From NCBI GenBank assembly GCA_030533445.1, contig CM060066.1, positions 32,953,235 through 33,017,234 on the forward strand: a stretch of 64,000 bases of DNA, in the 5' to 3' direction. Under the pieces are notes generated by a model. The model was given only the letters and a program-made list of their open reading frames with translations, had not been told where the DNA came from and did not search any database. Source of the stretch: Cyprinodon diabolis. Its lineage: Eukaryota > Chordata > Actinopteri > Cyprinodontiformes > Cyprinodontidae. Of this stretch, positions 24,452 to 36,988 are shown one piece after another. The position numbers and the translations under genes are program-made. Position 1 is the stretch's first letter, and each line of letters begins with the position of its first letter.

Positions 24452-25183
24452 GTGAGTAAAATTGGCACAATTGAATTCACTGTGCCACTTGAGTTTGTAA
24501 TGCACTTTTAATTTATACAAATATAAGAGAGTTTGTCTCACATTCATTTGGAGAAGATTAAGATTAATCTTCTTTACAGATCAATAGATGGTTGTTTTTG
24601 TTCCGTGCAAACTTGAAATTCTCTTTTGCTTTCTCATGAGTGCAAGGTGGATGCATTTCTGAACAATAGTTCCAGTGTAGGACGGGTGGGTTGGGTGGGA
24701 GTTTAACGGATTGTCTGTCTTTATTGTTGTTTCTGTGTTGTTTGTATTAGAATGATACAAAAACTTTAGGTCAAAATTTAAGGAGAACTCACAGGTATTC
24801 TAAAACACCTCTTTCCAACGGTAAACCTCCCAGCTGCAATTGTTTTGTTCTAAGCATTTCTTTGTGCATTTAAGCAACTGAGAGTGTTTGATAATGTAAG
24901 TGTATGAGAATTTTATCAAATCCAATAAAACTTTGTATAAAGCACTTAAGAAAACAGCTTGACCAAAGTGGTTTACAAATTATAAGCAAAATAAAGCATT
25001 AATGCTTTTTAAAGCTACAATGCTTTGGTATTCCCACACATTGCATTGGCAGGAGTGCGAGGAAGAACCTTCAGCGCTATTACATAAAGCGCTGTCACGC
25101 CATGTCAAGACCAAAACCCTTTCAGGGTGACTCCTTACTTCACCTAAAAGCAGTCCTATGTGCCACTGTTCATTTGCCTGACA
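24452..25183. other. Unannotated sequence
   Basis: No gene seen. The part after 25010 is less AT-rich and leads into the candidate promoter and first exon described next. Confidence 0.45.
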
Positions 25184-25197
25184 GTTGCCATGGTGAC
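25184..25197. promoter_or_regulatory. X-box-like (RFX-type) palindrome
   Basis: GTTGCCATGGTGAC closely resembles the RFX factor X-box (GTNRCC, short spacer, RGYAAC). It lies 134 bases upstream of the candidate first-exon ATG at 25331. Function is inference from motif likeness alone. Confidence 0.3.
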
Positions 25198-25330
25198 AAT
25201 CACTACACCATAAAGACAGCAATGAGAAACTGACTTAGAGGGTGAAGAGAGGAAAGGTGCGCTTAAAGATGAGAGAAAATGATGGAAAGTAGTGCAGAGG
25301 AGGGCTGTTGAAAAGAAAGGGGTGTAGGAA

Positions 25331-25396
25331 ATGGTGAAAGAGATGTTACACAGCCTTTCCAGGAGCAGCTTGAGTGTGAGCGAGGAACTGATGCAG
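25331..25396 (+). other. Candidate first coding exon
   Basis: The ATG at 25331 has a good Kozak context (GGAAATGG). The frame is open for 22 codons (starts MVKEMLHSLSRSSLSVS) and ends at a strong donor, GATGCAG|GTAAGAGG. The upstream sequence is purine-rich and carries an X-box-like motif. No family is recognised and no TATA box is obvious. It could be an alternative promoter and first exon of a gene reaching beyond the window. The short length means chance cannot be excluded. Confidence 0.3.
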
Positions 25397-25399
25397 GTA

Positions 25400-28300
25400 A
25401 GAGGAAGGGTTCCAAAAAGGAACCATAAGTTTGGAGTGAAGCAAAATCAAAGACCTACTGTCAGAGAAAGGGGGTTAGAAAACTTAAAGAGCAGCAAGTG
25501 AAAAGCTTGAATACATATTTAGGTAATGTTTGTTTTCTACAAAGGAAAATTACTCTGAAAGTTTGTCCTTTTCACTGAATCCCAACCTTGCAAACAATTT
25601 CAGAGAAGCCATTATTCATTTAACCAGCCCTCAATTTCAGAAACCAAGTTCTCTCCCACAAGCCAAGCTGAGCAGTGCATCACAAGATGAACTCCAGAGA
25701 AAATATTGCATTAGCTTTATTTACTGTGTCTTCCAGAAGACAATTACAATCTGGGGCAAGAAGGTGGAAGGATGAAGAGGCGTAAGAAATAAGAAAAGAG
25801 AGAAGTGGGGGAGTGGAATGCTGGTTGCTTTGGGACTTATCATTAACCTGTGTTCAGCCCAGGTACATTTTAGGTTCTAAATTTGTTGGAAAAACAACAA
25901 CACAGAAATGCTACATGCTCTAGAATTTGCCCCCCTCAATGCCTGTGGCTCTGTTGAAATGTTTGTTTGTGTCACCGGATGAAAGAGTGAGAAAATTTAT
26001 GTTTTTCTAGCTGTGTGTATGATTGCACCTACATTTGCATCGTCTGTCTTCACACACCACCCACAAATAAACCACAGATGCCAGAGGGTCAAGCATCAAG
26101 GCTCCGTTGTTCCTTATAAAGAGTCCCAGTTGCTTAACAGAATTAGCAATGATAAGAGAGCAGCACCATGCCCTTAGATGAGCTGATCCCGACACTGATA
26201 CCTGTCAAATTTCAAAGCGTTATTCTGCACACCATGGAGAATCAGATTTAGAAATGCATAGAGCAAATGTGTTAGCAAAAATACAAACCTGTCAGCTGCA
26301 TTTCCCAAGCATGCCATGACAACAAGGGATGCAAAGAGAGGGAGGTTGGGGAAGGGCGTCTGTGGAGAACAAAATCAAGTTTTTACCTCATGGTTTCCTT
26401 TAAGATTGGAAACTGTACGAGCAGAGAATAAGTCTGGAGGGCCAATTATTATTTGCTCTGGTAAAAATGTGTAACTACTGATATTAAGACACAAATCTTG
26501 AACTGGTAAGTCATATAGTACTGCTTATGGAGTCTACGTTTGACACATTTGTTAGAAAAAAAGCGAAAAAAACAAGAACTGTTAACTAGTCCTTCTGACA
26601 GTAATGAAAAATATGTTATTCTATGTTGTATATCATTGTATGTTTCCTAAAATATGTGATAGTTTTAGTTTGTTTTATTCACCTAAAACTCAAAAACGTT
26701 TTAGTCAGTTTTATGTTTAAATTCTTAAAACAGCTAACCTTTACACTTTTAAATAACAACCACATTCTTTACCAGACTGACAGCTCTTGCCTACATGCTA
26801 CAATTGCGGGCAATACAATGCTAGAATGCAGATTGTCATTGCTGCTTGGCAGAAAAAATTTCATTTATAGAATTCAAATAAACTTTTATATGAATTAATG
26901 CCCTACTTTATACAAAAGTGTCTCACAAAAGTCTAGTTCACAAAGGTCTAGTTCATTACATCATATTGGTTAAATAGCAGACAGACAAGCTAACAAAATT
27001 TACAATAAAGGAATGGTTTGAGACATACAAGGGTTCTATCCAAAAGCAAACCCTTCCAGATCTACTATGAATTATGCATTACACACAGATCGATCAATCT
27101 TCAGTAATCCAACAAAAGCAAAGAACAAATGCATTCTTCTTTCTACTTTGACAATTTTGGCTTTATTTCTAAGAATTCGCCATTTGGTTTTACCGCTACT
27201 CAGAGGTCAAAATAGAGTTAAATTCATAGGGGTCTGATATAAAAAAGTACACAGAGAATCTACATAATTGCCTTATAATGCCATGGCAATCCGGACCTAA
27301 ATTTCAAATTATGTGAACTAAAATGTTGCAATCTTCAATTAGACAGAGACAAGAACTATGAGAGAGAAATATTCGCAGATCTATGTACCTTTTCATTTGG
27401 GTCTTTATCCAAAATTAAACAGTATACAATGAAATATTTGCTTTGGATATACATTAGGGATTCCTTTTGGTAGAAATAAAAGAAGGTTTAGCATCATCTC
27501 TTTGGAAGAAATAAAATCTTGATAGTTAGACTGGCAGAGCCATACTGCTGAGAGGGACTCCTCAGTGTGGAGCGTATGTGCAGATTCTGAGGTAAGCGTG
27601 TGCAAAGATGCATTTCTGTACAAGTAGAGCTGTAAAAGCAGAGTTTGTCAGAGTTGAGTGTGCAGTACCAGAAAATTTCAAATTACTTTTCGTCTGTAGT
27701 CTTGCAGAATGTGTACCTCTGCACGCCAGGTGGACATGACCTAACAGGGCTCAGCAGCACAGCTGACACTGCTTAGCAGATTACAGCACAATGGAGCATC
27801 TTTGGTCTCGTCCCATCAACGAAAACTTAAACCCATGACTCTTCAAGTTTTCATCATCAAGATCCATGTTTAGCTTGTCAGTTCTCGTAATCATGGAAAA
27901 CAGGAGCTTCAACAAAATAATTTTGCCATCGTCATCATTGACGAAAACAACACTGGTGTATTGGTAAGAATAGTGAAATCCAAAATGTTTACTTTGGATG
28001 TTAAATCTGGAATTATTTTTATAATCATTTCAATATATGCTGATCCACATGAAATGAATTCAAGTTGGAGTCACGTGGAAACCCTTAGATAGAAAATATT
28101 TTAATTAATTTGAGTAATAAATTGAACTTGACTACATTATGTTGTTGGTTTTTAATCTTTTTTTACAATTAGATTGATTAGATTGAGTTTTTTTTTTTTT
28201 GTTCAGGAAGTTTTTTTGTGAATTGGTGAAATACCAAACCTAGATAAATAAACTAAACTTAATTGTTTATACACAAGAAATTTGATGAATTGGTTCTAAA

Positions 28301-31170
28301 AGTGAACACATGATGGACATTCAGGCACATTTGAGAAATATTTGTTTTTATCCCTTGTTTGATGTCTAGCTCTAGGTCAGATTAGGACCACATGCCTCTT
28401 AATTTATTCTTAATATTTGGCATACATATACATATACATATAATTCATTTTCATCTCTGTCCAAGCATGTGACACATTATTACACACTACTACCCTTTTT
28501 TTAAAGACTTCTTTCTTTCTTGAGGAATAGTTTCAACAAGATGCCAGAAACATCTGTTTTTATTAGGATTCAGTATAAGTTGGTAGGCAACAATTGACTA
28601 GCTTTATAGGGAAATAATTGTTGATGTCACTCTAACTATTTATCTTCATCTTGATCTGATTTCTCAAGTATAACTATATCCTTAAACCTCTCACCAGTCA
28701 AATGAAAATGCAGCACACTTGAGGGCAAACCCATTATTTCCATTTATGCTGACATATAGACAAGGCAGTGTAAGAGAAAGTCAGCCAGCAGTTGCTTTCA
28801 GAGCAATGATACATTTACATGACTCTTGCTCTCACAATGACAATTAAATGTGAAGTGGGATTTTCTTAACAATAACATAGGCTGAACATGAACAGGTAAC
28901 ATTAAAACTCCACATAGTGTCAGGGGAAGGTAGAATGACCGAGGTTTTGTGCAGGGTGTCAATTTGACAATGTTGTCATTGCAAAAAAAGAAATAATTTG
29001 ACAGATGGCAAATGCTGGTTTAGACCTTGTGTGTGTTAAGCAAGGAAGTATATGTCATTGACAAGTTGCACTGATGCAACCTGAGGAAATAGAGGATAAA
29101 AAGCACTCTTCCTGTGTGGCCTAATCAGGTTATTGCTTGCCACCAGTGCTACAGACACTGCTCTCTGTAAACCTATTATTCCAGAAACACTGAAAAAAAA
29201 ATCTGACAAAATGAAACACTAAATGGTGATTTAAAGGAAAGGAAACTGTTCTTAGTCTCCAGTCTTTGTCCTTGATACCCAGGAAAGTAAAGATAAATAC
29301 CATTCAATATTCATCCCGCCAAGCTTTTTGTGAAGTAATGATGAAGCAATCAAAGTAAAGTAGGCAATTTTTAGATGCTGAGCTAATGCAGCTGCCCGCT
29401 TTGGGTGATTTGTCAATAGTAAGCAATTCATCCATCTGCTCTGGTACAATGGCCTACAGGTAAACAAGAGAAACAAATGAGGAACGTTCAAGAGCACTCT
29501 TCCTCGCCACCGCACACCCACACACAAACACATACAAACCGTTTTGTTAGCATGTTAATCAGGCTTTGGTACTGCTGTTTCCCTGAGGCGCTGTGTGATA
29601 TAAACACAGAATGTGTAAAAAATCTTTTTCTAGTTCTTTTAAACTTTCTGTTCTTCCTCTCAGATGTCTCTCCAAAGAGGGTTATGATTACGTATTTATG
29701 ATGTTTAGTGTTCTACATTGCCTCTTCCTCTCATATGCATTGACACTAGTCCTTAAAAAGAAAAGAAAGGAGAATGATACTGCAAAACAGTGCTCTGGTG
29801 ACCTTTCTGCAAGGGGCTGGCCATCATAAATGGCTGGCATTTTAGACAAGATCATTATGACTCTCACTATAATTGAAGCCTTTATCCCAGATATAATCAA
29901 GGCTAAACAAACAATAAATATAAGTAAAAACTCAATTAGCTCTTTGGGGAGATATGCATAGCGAGTTGTGATGTGCTGCTTACCCGTTATCACCTGAAAC
30001 TAATACCTGATTAAAAAAAAATATAAAAAAATAATAATACCTCTATCCGCCGTTGTGACTAATTGCCTGTAATTAGTACAAGGCAGGGGTAATTATGATG
30101 GTTGATGTTATTGCTGTAAGAAATTTTGTTGAGTGCAATATTCACATTTCCTACTATGTCGGCTTTATTCTTCTAGAATACTTTTAATTGTGGCTTTAAA
30201 GGGCAGTTCACTTGGGAATATTATGTCCCATTAAGACATACAAGAATACCATTTTCCACCACTAGTGAAATAAAAGATCCAACTATAATTGTTCGGAATG
30301 TACAATCCTCATGCAGTGACATTGAATTCCATGTTTCAAAACTCTGGCTGCTAACAGAACAAAGAAAAAAAAATAAATAAGCAAACAGAAACATAAACAT
30401 AAAACACATACTAATAAAACCATTTTCTAATCAATTAAGTGACAAAGTAAGCTTGTAAATACAATTAATCATATTACACATCAGAATGACAGGCTACACA
30501 CCACTGCTGCCTTATAAGAAATGGGCTGAATACAATCACCCATCTTTAATGAAATCACGTGAATTAATGTATTGGATCTTTCCTTTTATGAATCTGCCTC
30601 CGGTGTCCAATGCACCAGGAAGTCAATGGAAATTATTAAGCTGCTGCTCTGCAGAGCAAAGTCTGAGTGTCAGCACATGCCTTGGAGGAAATGGGAAAGT
30701 AATAGGACAATGAAGGAGGATGCACTTTTTCTTCGATATTACAAGAAAGTGGAAGAATAGGTGTATTAATTACATGTAAATGCTTTCACTTCAACAGTTT
30801 GTATATAAATGAAATAGTAGATATGTATATAACCTCATCTAAAGCTAAATTTTTTTCTTAAACATATCAACCATGGTATATCAAATATGAGGTAAAAAAA
30901 ATTGGCAGTAGGTCTTTGGGAAAACTGACAATAACGTTAAACTTCCAGTGTTTTTTGATCAATAGATGTATTATAGCAACAACTTCTAGTTCTGAAATCA
31001 CTCCAGAACCAAGATGCATTCACTTCAAACCCTGGTCATCACACCAAGGGAGTCCCAGGATTCTGAGTTCCTCACATTTGTAAGGTAAATTTTTTAAGGT
31101 TCTTCATGAAGTGTGCTTCTATTACTCTCCCTTAGTTTGTGGGTCACAGCCCAGAGGGCTGCCATATGTG
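25400..31170. other. Long unique non-coding stretch, possible conserved elements
   Basis: No coding gene or mobile element ends recognised over almost 6 kb. Two parts look less random. 29250-29460 has balanced composition and motifs such as AATCAAAG and GCAGCTGCCCGC. 29800-30130 contains ATGCATA, several TAATTA/TAATTAG cores and GTAATTATGATGG. Such homeodomain and SOX/TCF-like clusters are seen in conserved enhancers, but conservation cannot be judged here. Confidence 0.4.
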
Positions 31171-33193
31171 TATATATATATATATGTATATATATATATG
31201 GACCCACCCAGAATGGTTAACCCAAGGACGGACAATCCTGATCATGAAGGATCCCCAGAAGGGAACAACCCCATCCAACTACCGGCCAATAACTTGCCTA
31301 TGTACAACATGGAAGCTCCTGTCAGGCATCATAGCGGCTAAGATGAATAGGCACATGGCTCAATACATGCACCCTTCCCAGAAGGGAATAGGCAGTAACA
31401 CCAGAGGAGCCAAGCACCAGCTACTAGTGGATAGAGCAGTCACTCGAGACTGTAAGACCAGGTAGACAAATCTGTGCACTGCCTGGATTGACTATAAGAA
31501 AGCCTATGACTCAATGCCACATACATGGATACTGGAATGCTTGGAAATGTACAAGATCAACAGGACTCTAATAGCCTTCATCAAGAACTCAATGAAGCTG
31601 TGGAAAACAACTCTGGAAGCCAATGCAAAGCCAATAGCACAAGTCACCATCAAGTGCGGCATATACCAGGGTGATGCACTATCCCCGCTGCTGTTCTGCA
31701 TAGGCCTGAACCCCCTCAGCCAGATCATCACAAAGACTGGCTACGGATACCAATTCCGAAGCGGAACAATCATCAGTCACCTCCTCTACATGGATGACAT
31801 CAAGCTGTATGCCAGGAGTGAGCGAGACATCGACTCACTGATCCACACTACCAGGATCTACAGCAACGACATAGGGATGTCCTTCGGACTGGACAAGTGC
31901 GGTCGCATGGTCTCAAAGAGAGGGAAGATGATCAGAACCGAGGGGGTTGAACTAACAGAAGGCCACATTACAGATGTGCAGGACAGCTACAAATACCTTG
32001 GGGTGCCACAGGCTAACGGAAACCACGAGGAGATGGCAAGAAAGACTGCCACAGCTAAATACCTACAAAGAGTAAGGCAGGTCCTGAAAAGTCAGCTGAA
32101 TGGGAAAAACAAGATCCAAGCCATCAACACATATGCCCTACCAGTCATCAGATACCCCGCTGGTATAATAAACATGCCAAAGGAGGAGATAGAGGCCATT
32201 GACATCAAGACAAGTAAGCTCCTCACAATGCATGGAGGGTTCCACCCCAAATCCAGCACCCTGAGACTGTATGCCAAGCGTAGTGAGGGAGGCAGACCAC
32301 TGTCCAGGATGAAACAACTAAGACCCAGGAGTACATCAGAAAGATGGCCCCCAAAGACAAATGGCTTGGTGAACACCTCAGGCAGGAGAAAACCGAAAGC
32401 GAGGACAAGAAAGAGGAAGGAGAACCATCATGGAGGGACAAGCCACTGCAAGGCATATACCACAGACAAATAGAAGAAGTGGCTGATATCAAAAAATCCT
32501 ACCAGTGGCTGGAAAAGGCTGGACTGAAGGACAGCACAGAGGCACTAATCATGGCAGCACAAGAACAGGCACTCAGTACAAGATCAATAGAGGCCAGGGT
32601 TTACCACACCAGGCAGGACCCCCAATGCAGACTGTGCAAAGATGCCTCTGAAACAATACAGCACATAACAGCAGGGTGTAAAATGCAGGCAGGAAGTGCA
32701 TACATGGAACGCCACAACCAGGTAGCTGTCATAGTGTACAGGAACATCTGCCATGAGTATGGGCTGGAAGTCCCAAGGTCAAAATGGAAGACACCTCCTA
32801 AGCAGTGTTGGGCACGTTACTTTGAAAAAGTAATTAGTTATAGTTACTAGTTACTTCTCCCAAAAAGTAACTGAGTTACTAACTGAGTTACTCCACAATA
32901 AAAGTAACTAGTTACTAGTAAAAGTAACTATTGCGTTACTTTTGCGTTTCTCGCCCCCATAACCCTCACCACCCGGCCCCCACCTTCTTGCCGTGTGTTT
33001 CCAAAGCCAGCTGAATAGAGTGGACGACAAAGACAAGAACCTGCAGAGAGTTTAGCATTTATTGCAACTCAATGTAAATGACATCAGGGGAATGTGCAGT
33101 TTTTTAACAGGGCATTCAGATCTGGTGAAATTAATAACTAGGGATGTCTAATTCTGAAATCCTGTGTGTTTGAGTTGTTATAGATACTGCAAC

Positions 33194-33195
<2 letters not shown>

Positions 33196-33257
<62 letters not shown>
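33196..33257. repeat. (TATC)n microsatellite
   Basis: About fifteen near-perfect tetranucleotide units inside the hAT element. Confidence 0.95.
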
Positions 33258-33258
<1 letters not shown>

Positions 33259-33360
33259 GATCTATACTGTGTGTGACATAAAATATGGATCTCCATCCCT
33301 GCCACAAGGCCATCAAATAATGTTTAAAATAAAAAATACAGTAGGTTGAGAAGGCAGAGT

Positions 33361-33424
33361 ATCCATCCATCCATCAATCCATCAATCCATCCATCCATCC
33401 ATCCATCCATCCATCCATCCATCC
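33361..33424. repeat. (ATCC)n microsatellite
   Basis: About sixteen tetranucleotide units, with two ATCA variants, inside the hAT element. Confidence 0.95.
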
Positions 33425-34627
33425 AGATTTCTCCCTTTCTCCATATAGGCTATCATTTCTGGTTGTTGTCAGGTTAATCATTTGATCGTTCACGCTCTCC
33501 ATAGTTCTCCTGTGGCGCGAGCACAGGGCGGCTGTTGCGCGCCTTTAGCGAGCATGCGCGTTTCCTGTCGCTTGCGCGGTGAATCTTGCCGCCTGCGCTG
33601 TGCGGAGATGCAGAGGAAACCGTATCTGATAGGGAAACGCAGCTCGACGTAACACCGGTATTTCCATCAGGAAAACGCTGTTTTGCTGCTGGAGTCATCC
33701 TCACTCTCCATCTCTCTGTGTGTGCTGTACGTTAACACCCACCAGCGGAAACACCCACCTACCAACTGACAGACGGAATCTCACTATACATCAGCCATCC
33801 TCCCCTCTCTCATGACAAGGCGCGCACCTCTGGATGACCTAAAAAAATAATCTTTAATATCTCTTAAACAAAAGTAGCACAAACAATATTTTTTTCTGCA
33901 CAAATCTGCACTATCGTTGCACTAACCATTCAGTCTATTTGCAGAGTTTTTTGACGTGGGTGGGTTGTCAGCTTCACGCAGCTGCGCACGAGTCCTATCA
34001 TGAAAAAAGGTTCATTGTGCGACCTGAGTAACGCGCAGTAACGGGGTGTCTGCAATGGTAACTGCGTTATAGTTACAGTCAAAGTAATTAGTTAGATTAC
34101 TCGTTACTAAAACAATGTAACGGCGTTAGTAACGCCGTTACTTTCAATGCCGTTAGTCCCATCACTGCTCCTAAGGTAGTTGAGAATGACCGAGCTAAGA
34201 TCCTATGGGACTTCAAGATCCAGACTGACAAACAGGTGATGGCTAACCAACCAGACATCGTGTTGATCGACAAACAGCAGAAGAAGGCAGTAGTGATAGA
34301 TGTGGCAATCCCAAGCGACAGCAACATCAAGAAGAAAGAACACAAGAAGCTTGAGAAATACCAAGGGCTGAAAGAGGAGCTAGAAAAAATGTGGAAAGTA
34401 AGAGCAGCAGTGGTGCCAGTGGTAATTGGAGCACTGGGGGCTGTGACCCCCAAACTGGGAGAGTGGCTACAGCAGATTCCAGGTAAAACATCAGAGGTCT
34501 CTGTCCAGAAGAGCCCAGTCCTAGGAACAGCTAAGATACTGCGCAGAACCCTCAAACTCCCAGGCCTCTGGTAGAGGACCCGAGCTTGAGGATGACACAT
34601 ACCACCCCACGATGGGTGAGAAAACAG

Positions 34628-34732
<105 letters not shown>

Positions 34733-34804
34733 GCTTTCTCCTTCCTGTTTCCTCAGCTGATAGATCACAGTGGCAGCTACAGAATATTCCTCCCGAACAG
34801 CCCT

Positions 34805-34994
34805 ACATCTGACAGGCATCTTGGCAGGCCCAGCCACTTCTTGATGGATGGGCTGTATGCATTCAGGAGCAGAAAGTTAAGAGTCATCCAGGTTTTTATG
34901 TAATCAAGACATGCCTGTAATCTATGTAATGGGTAAGCTTCATCTGGAATAATAGACAGATATAGCTGAGTATCATCAGCATAACAGTGGAAAC
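34805..34994 (-). pseudogene. LINE reverse transcriptase fragment (L2-like)
   Basis: The minus-strand translation shows FHCYADDTQLYLSIIPDE, then [20 protein letters not shown], part of the palm domain with the YADD catalytic box. The match then degrades. It is homologous to 23405-23510. It abuts a plus-strand LINE endonuclease fragment, so the junction at about 34996 joins two LINE pieces head to head. Confidence 0.65.
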
Positions 34995-34997
34995 GGC

Positions 34998-35260
34998 GCT
35001 AACGCGGAGCCAACCAGAGTACCAGGAGTGCAGTCTGATGTGTTTCACGGAGGCATGGCTGCACAAAGTCATTACGGACCTGATTGTCTCCGTGGATGGC
35101 TTTCATACCGTCCGGGCCGACCGGGACACTAGGAGTGGTAAACAAGTAGGAGGGGGGCTTGCCATTCTAGTAAAGAGTAGATGGTGTTACCCGGTCACAT
35201 CACCAATAAAAAACAGCTCTGTTGCCCAAATTTATTTTACTTAATTGTGCTATACAAAAT
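34998..35260 (+). pseudogene. LINE APE endonuclease fragment
   Basis: The translation shows blocks typical of the apurinic-like endonuclease of L2/CR1-type LINE ORF2: CSLMCFTEAWLHKVITD (catalytic Glu in FTEAWL), VDGFHTVRADRD and GGGLAILVKSRWC. About 75 codons are recognisable, after which the frame loses similarity. The remainder of the ORF is missing. Confidence 0.65.
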
Positions 35261-36084
35261 AATTTGCTTCACCTCGTATCTGCCCCCGCAGCAGCTAAGG
35301 GAGGGGGCCGTTGAATTGTGCTTTCAGAATAAAAGCATGAGGCAAAAATCTCAATCAAGTTTTTTTTTTTTTTCCCACCACAGTTTAGTATTTGAGGGGG
35401 ACAAATGTGCTTGTCTCCAATATTGGGGGGAATCTCCTGGTTCCTTCACTTATAGGTGAGGACCCCTGATAACCAAGATGGTAACAGGCTCTAGGAGACA
35501 GATGAAGACAGGTGCTGAGTTCTAATTCAGCGGCTGCTTCCTCTGAAGGCCAGATTCATTTAGCTGATTACGTCATAGCATGACACCATATCCTGTTCCG
35601 ACTGGAAGACTCCTGCCCGAAAAATACAGCCTTCTTTTTGAACGTTTTGAAGGATTTGTCTGGTGTATCCTCCGTAGCCTTGGGTATTCCATGATTGATT
35701 GCGAGTTCAAGCAAGGCGCCTGCTCTGTGCTCAGAGGACAAAGGGAAATAGCGCCAAGCAGTGGTGAATATTGTTGGTTTATTCATAGATATCTGTCCCT
35801 GTGCAAATGGCTGGGATTTAAGCTCAGATTCAGATTCATCTGTGCAATGTCTGCACTATACATCTAATATCTGGGATGACAGAACTTCTGCTGAAGCTTC
35901 TCGAAAATGTAATTTAGTGTACACAACAACAGCGAGAAGTTCAGTATCTATTATTTGCCTTCTTTGTCAGTAAACTGTCATGGTTGCTAGGCGACAGAGC
36001 GTGTGGGAGAATGCTGTACCTGTTTGAATCTATAGCCAACATTTCTGGCCTCCTTATTTTCAACAGACCTCCAAGGACCCAGTC
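35261..36084. other. Unannotated sequence
   Basis: No gene or clear element recognised. A long T run lies at 35360-35373. Confidence 0.45.
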
Positions 36085-36089
36085 CATGG

Positions 36090-36983
36090 TGTTGGGATCC
36101 TCAGGCTTGCCCACCTGAGGGCGCCGAGGATCCCCTTCTGCTCTTTGTTATTTTCCCTTAGGGCTGGAGTTACTGTTGGGATCTGGAGATTACCCTCTGC
36201 CTCCAGCAGACTGCGCCGTGGGTCTTCTGGAGCTGGAACCTTCCAGCACACCTGGTTTCCATCTACTCATCAGGAGACCTCCACTTTATAAGCTCCTGCC
36301 AGACCTTGCTTCCACGCCGCAGTGTTGATCTTAGTTGGAAACCTGTCTCTTCGTGAAGCTCTGGATGAGCTTAAACCTCCTGTCTCTTCATGAAGCTCTG
36401 GATGAGCTTAACCTCCTGTCTCTTCGTGAACCTCTGGATGAGCTTAACCTTCCTAGCCTGCCCTCATGAGCCAAACTCTGGGAGAGCTGCCTCACTGAAA
36501 CCCTGTCTCTGGCCTGAAGCTCTGGGAGAGCTGCATCACAGGAAACCTGCCTCTAGTCTGAAGCTCTAGGTGAGCTTAACCTGCTATCTGCCCTGGTGAG
36601 CCAACCTGAAGATTCCTATGTGGATTTAACCTGAAGACTTCTATGTGGAGTTTACATGAAGGTTCCTATGTGGATATTCCCTGTTCTCTACAATTAGCTG
36701 GAAGCTCAGCCTGAAGAATCCTATGTGGATATTTCCTGTTGTTCTCTGCAGTGAGCTGGAAGCTCAAATCAAGGTCTGCCATGCTAAGCCTGAAGCTAGG
36801 TGCTTAGCTTCTCATGAACTCTGCTAACCAACAGTCTCCAGTCCCAGTCAAGACTTCAGTGACACATTCTCTGAACTTATTATCCCCTCATGTTTCAGAA
36901 CTTTAATAAACGTTTGAACTTTTGCCCTGCCTCCTCCGTGTGTGTTCTGCATCTTGGGCTTGCCTAGATTACCCATCATGACA
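36090..36983 (+). repeat. Solo LTR of gypsy (Tf1/sushi-like) element
   Basis: TGTTGGGATC start and CATCATGACA end, flanked by the perfect duplication CATGG (36085-36089 and 36984-36988). A second TGTTGGGATC copy at 36173 shows a partial duplication of the U3 start. The predicted RNA start CGCCGCAGTGTTG (about 36316) follows a TTTATAA box. A 40-base unit ending TCTGGATGAGCTTAA is repeated three times near 36341-36450, and a CCTATGTGGATAT unit is repeated several times further on. AATAAA lies near 36905. Confidence 0.85.
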
Positions 36984-36988
36984 CATGG

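Larger units (their letters stand above)
32803..34167. mobile_element. Non-autonomous hAT element with 8-bp target duplication
   Basis: It starts CAGTGTTGGGCACGTTAC and ends with GTTAGTCCCATCACTG, an imperfect hAT-type inverted repeat. Perfect 8-base duplications CTCCTAAG flank it (32795-32802 and 34168-34175). Subterminal sequence is rich in GTTACT/AGTAAC repeats on both sides, typical of a widespread fish hAT group. No transposase frame is present. The interior holds (TATC)n, (ATCC)n and a CpG-rich segment (about 33500-33660). Confidence 0.9.
31201..34574 (+). pseudogene. R4-like LINE polyprotein: RT, zinc motif and restriction-like endonuclease
   Basis: The protein copies its RNA into DNA at a cut made by its own endonuclease. 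RT blocks seen: SNYRPITCLCTTWKLLSGII, CTAWIDYKKAYDSMPHTW, CGIYQGDALSPLLFCIGLNP and LLYMDDIKLYA (catalytic YMDD-type box near 31788). A Cys-His cluster (CRLCKDASETIQHITAGC) lies near 32625. After the hAT insertion the C-terminus continues with the PD-(D/E)xK-like nuclease, [20 protein letters not shown] near 34255, and ends at a stop at 34572-34574. Breaks: missing 5' part, a TAG at 31463-31465, a frame change near 32290 from a small deletion, and the 1.4-kb hAT. It is non-functional. Confidence 0.85.

Noticed and set aside
24880..24990. Possible LINE tail (AATAAAACTTTGTATAAAGC)
   Set aside because: Similarity to LINE tails is short and AT-rich; not strong enough to call.
25530..25775. 81-codon frame near the candidate first exons
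   Set aside because: No motif, no convincing start context and no splice signals tying it to the neighbouring candidates.
33196..33424. Regularly spaced short repeats, checked as a CRISPR-like array
   Set aside because: They are pure tetranucleotide microsatellites in a eukaryotic transposon, without spacers.
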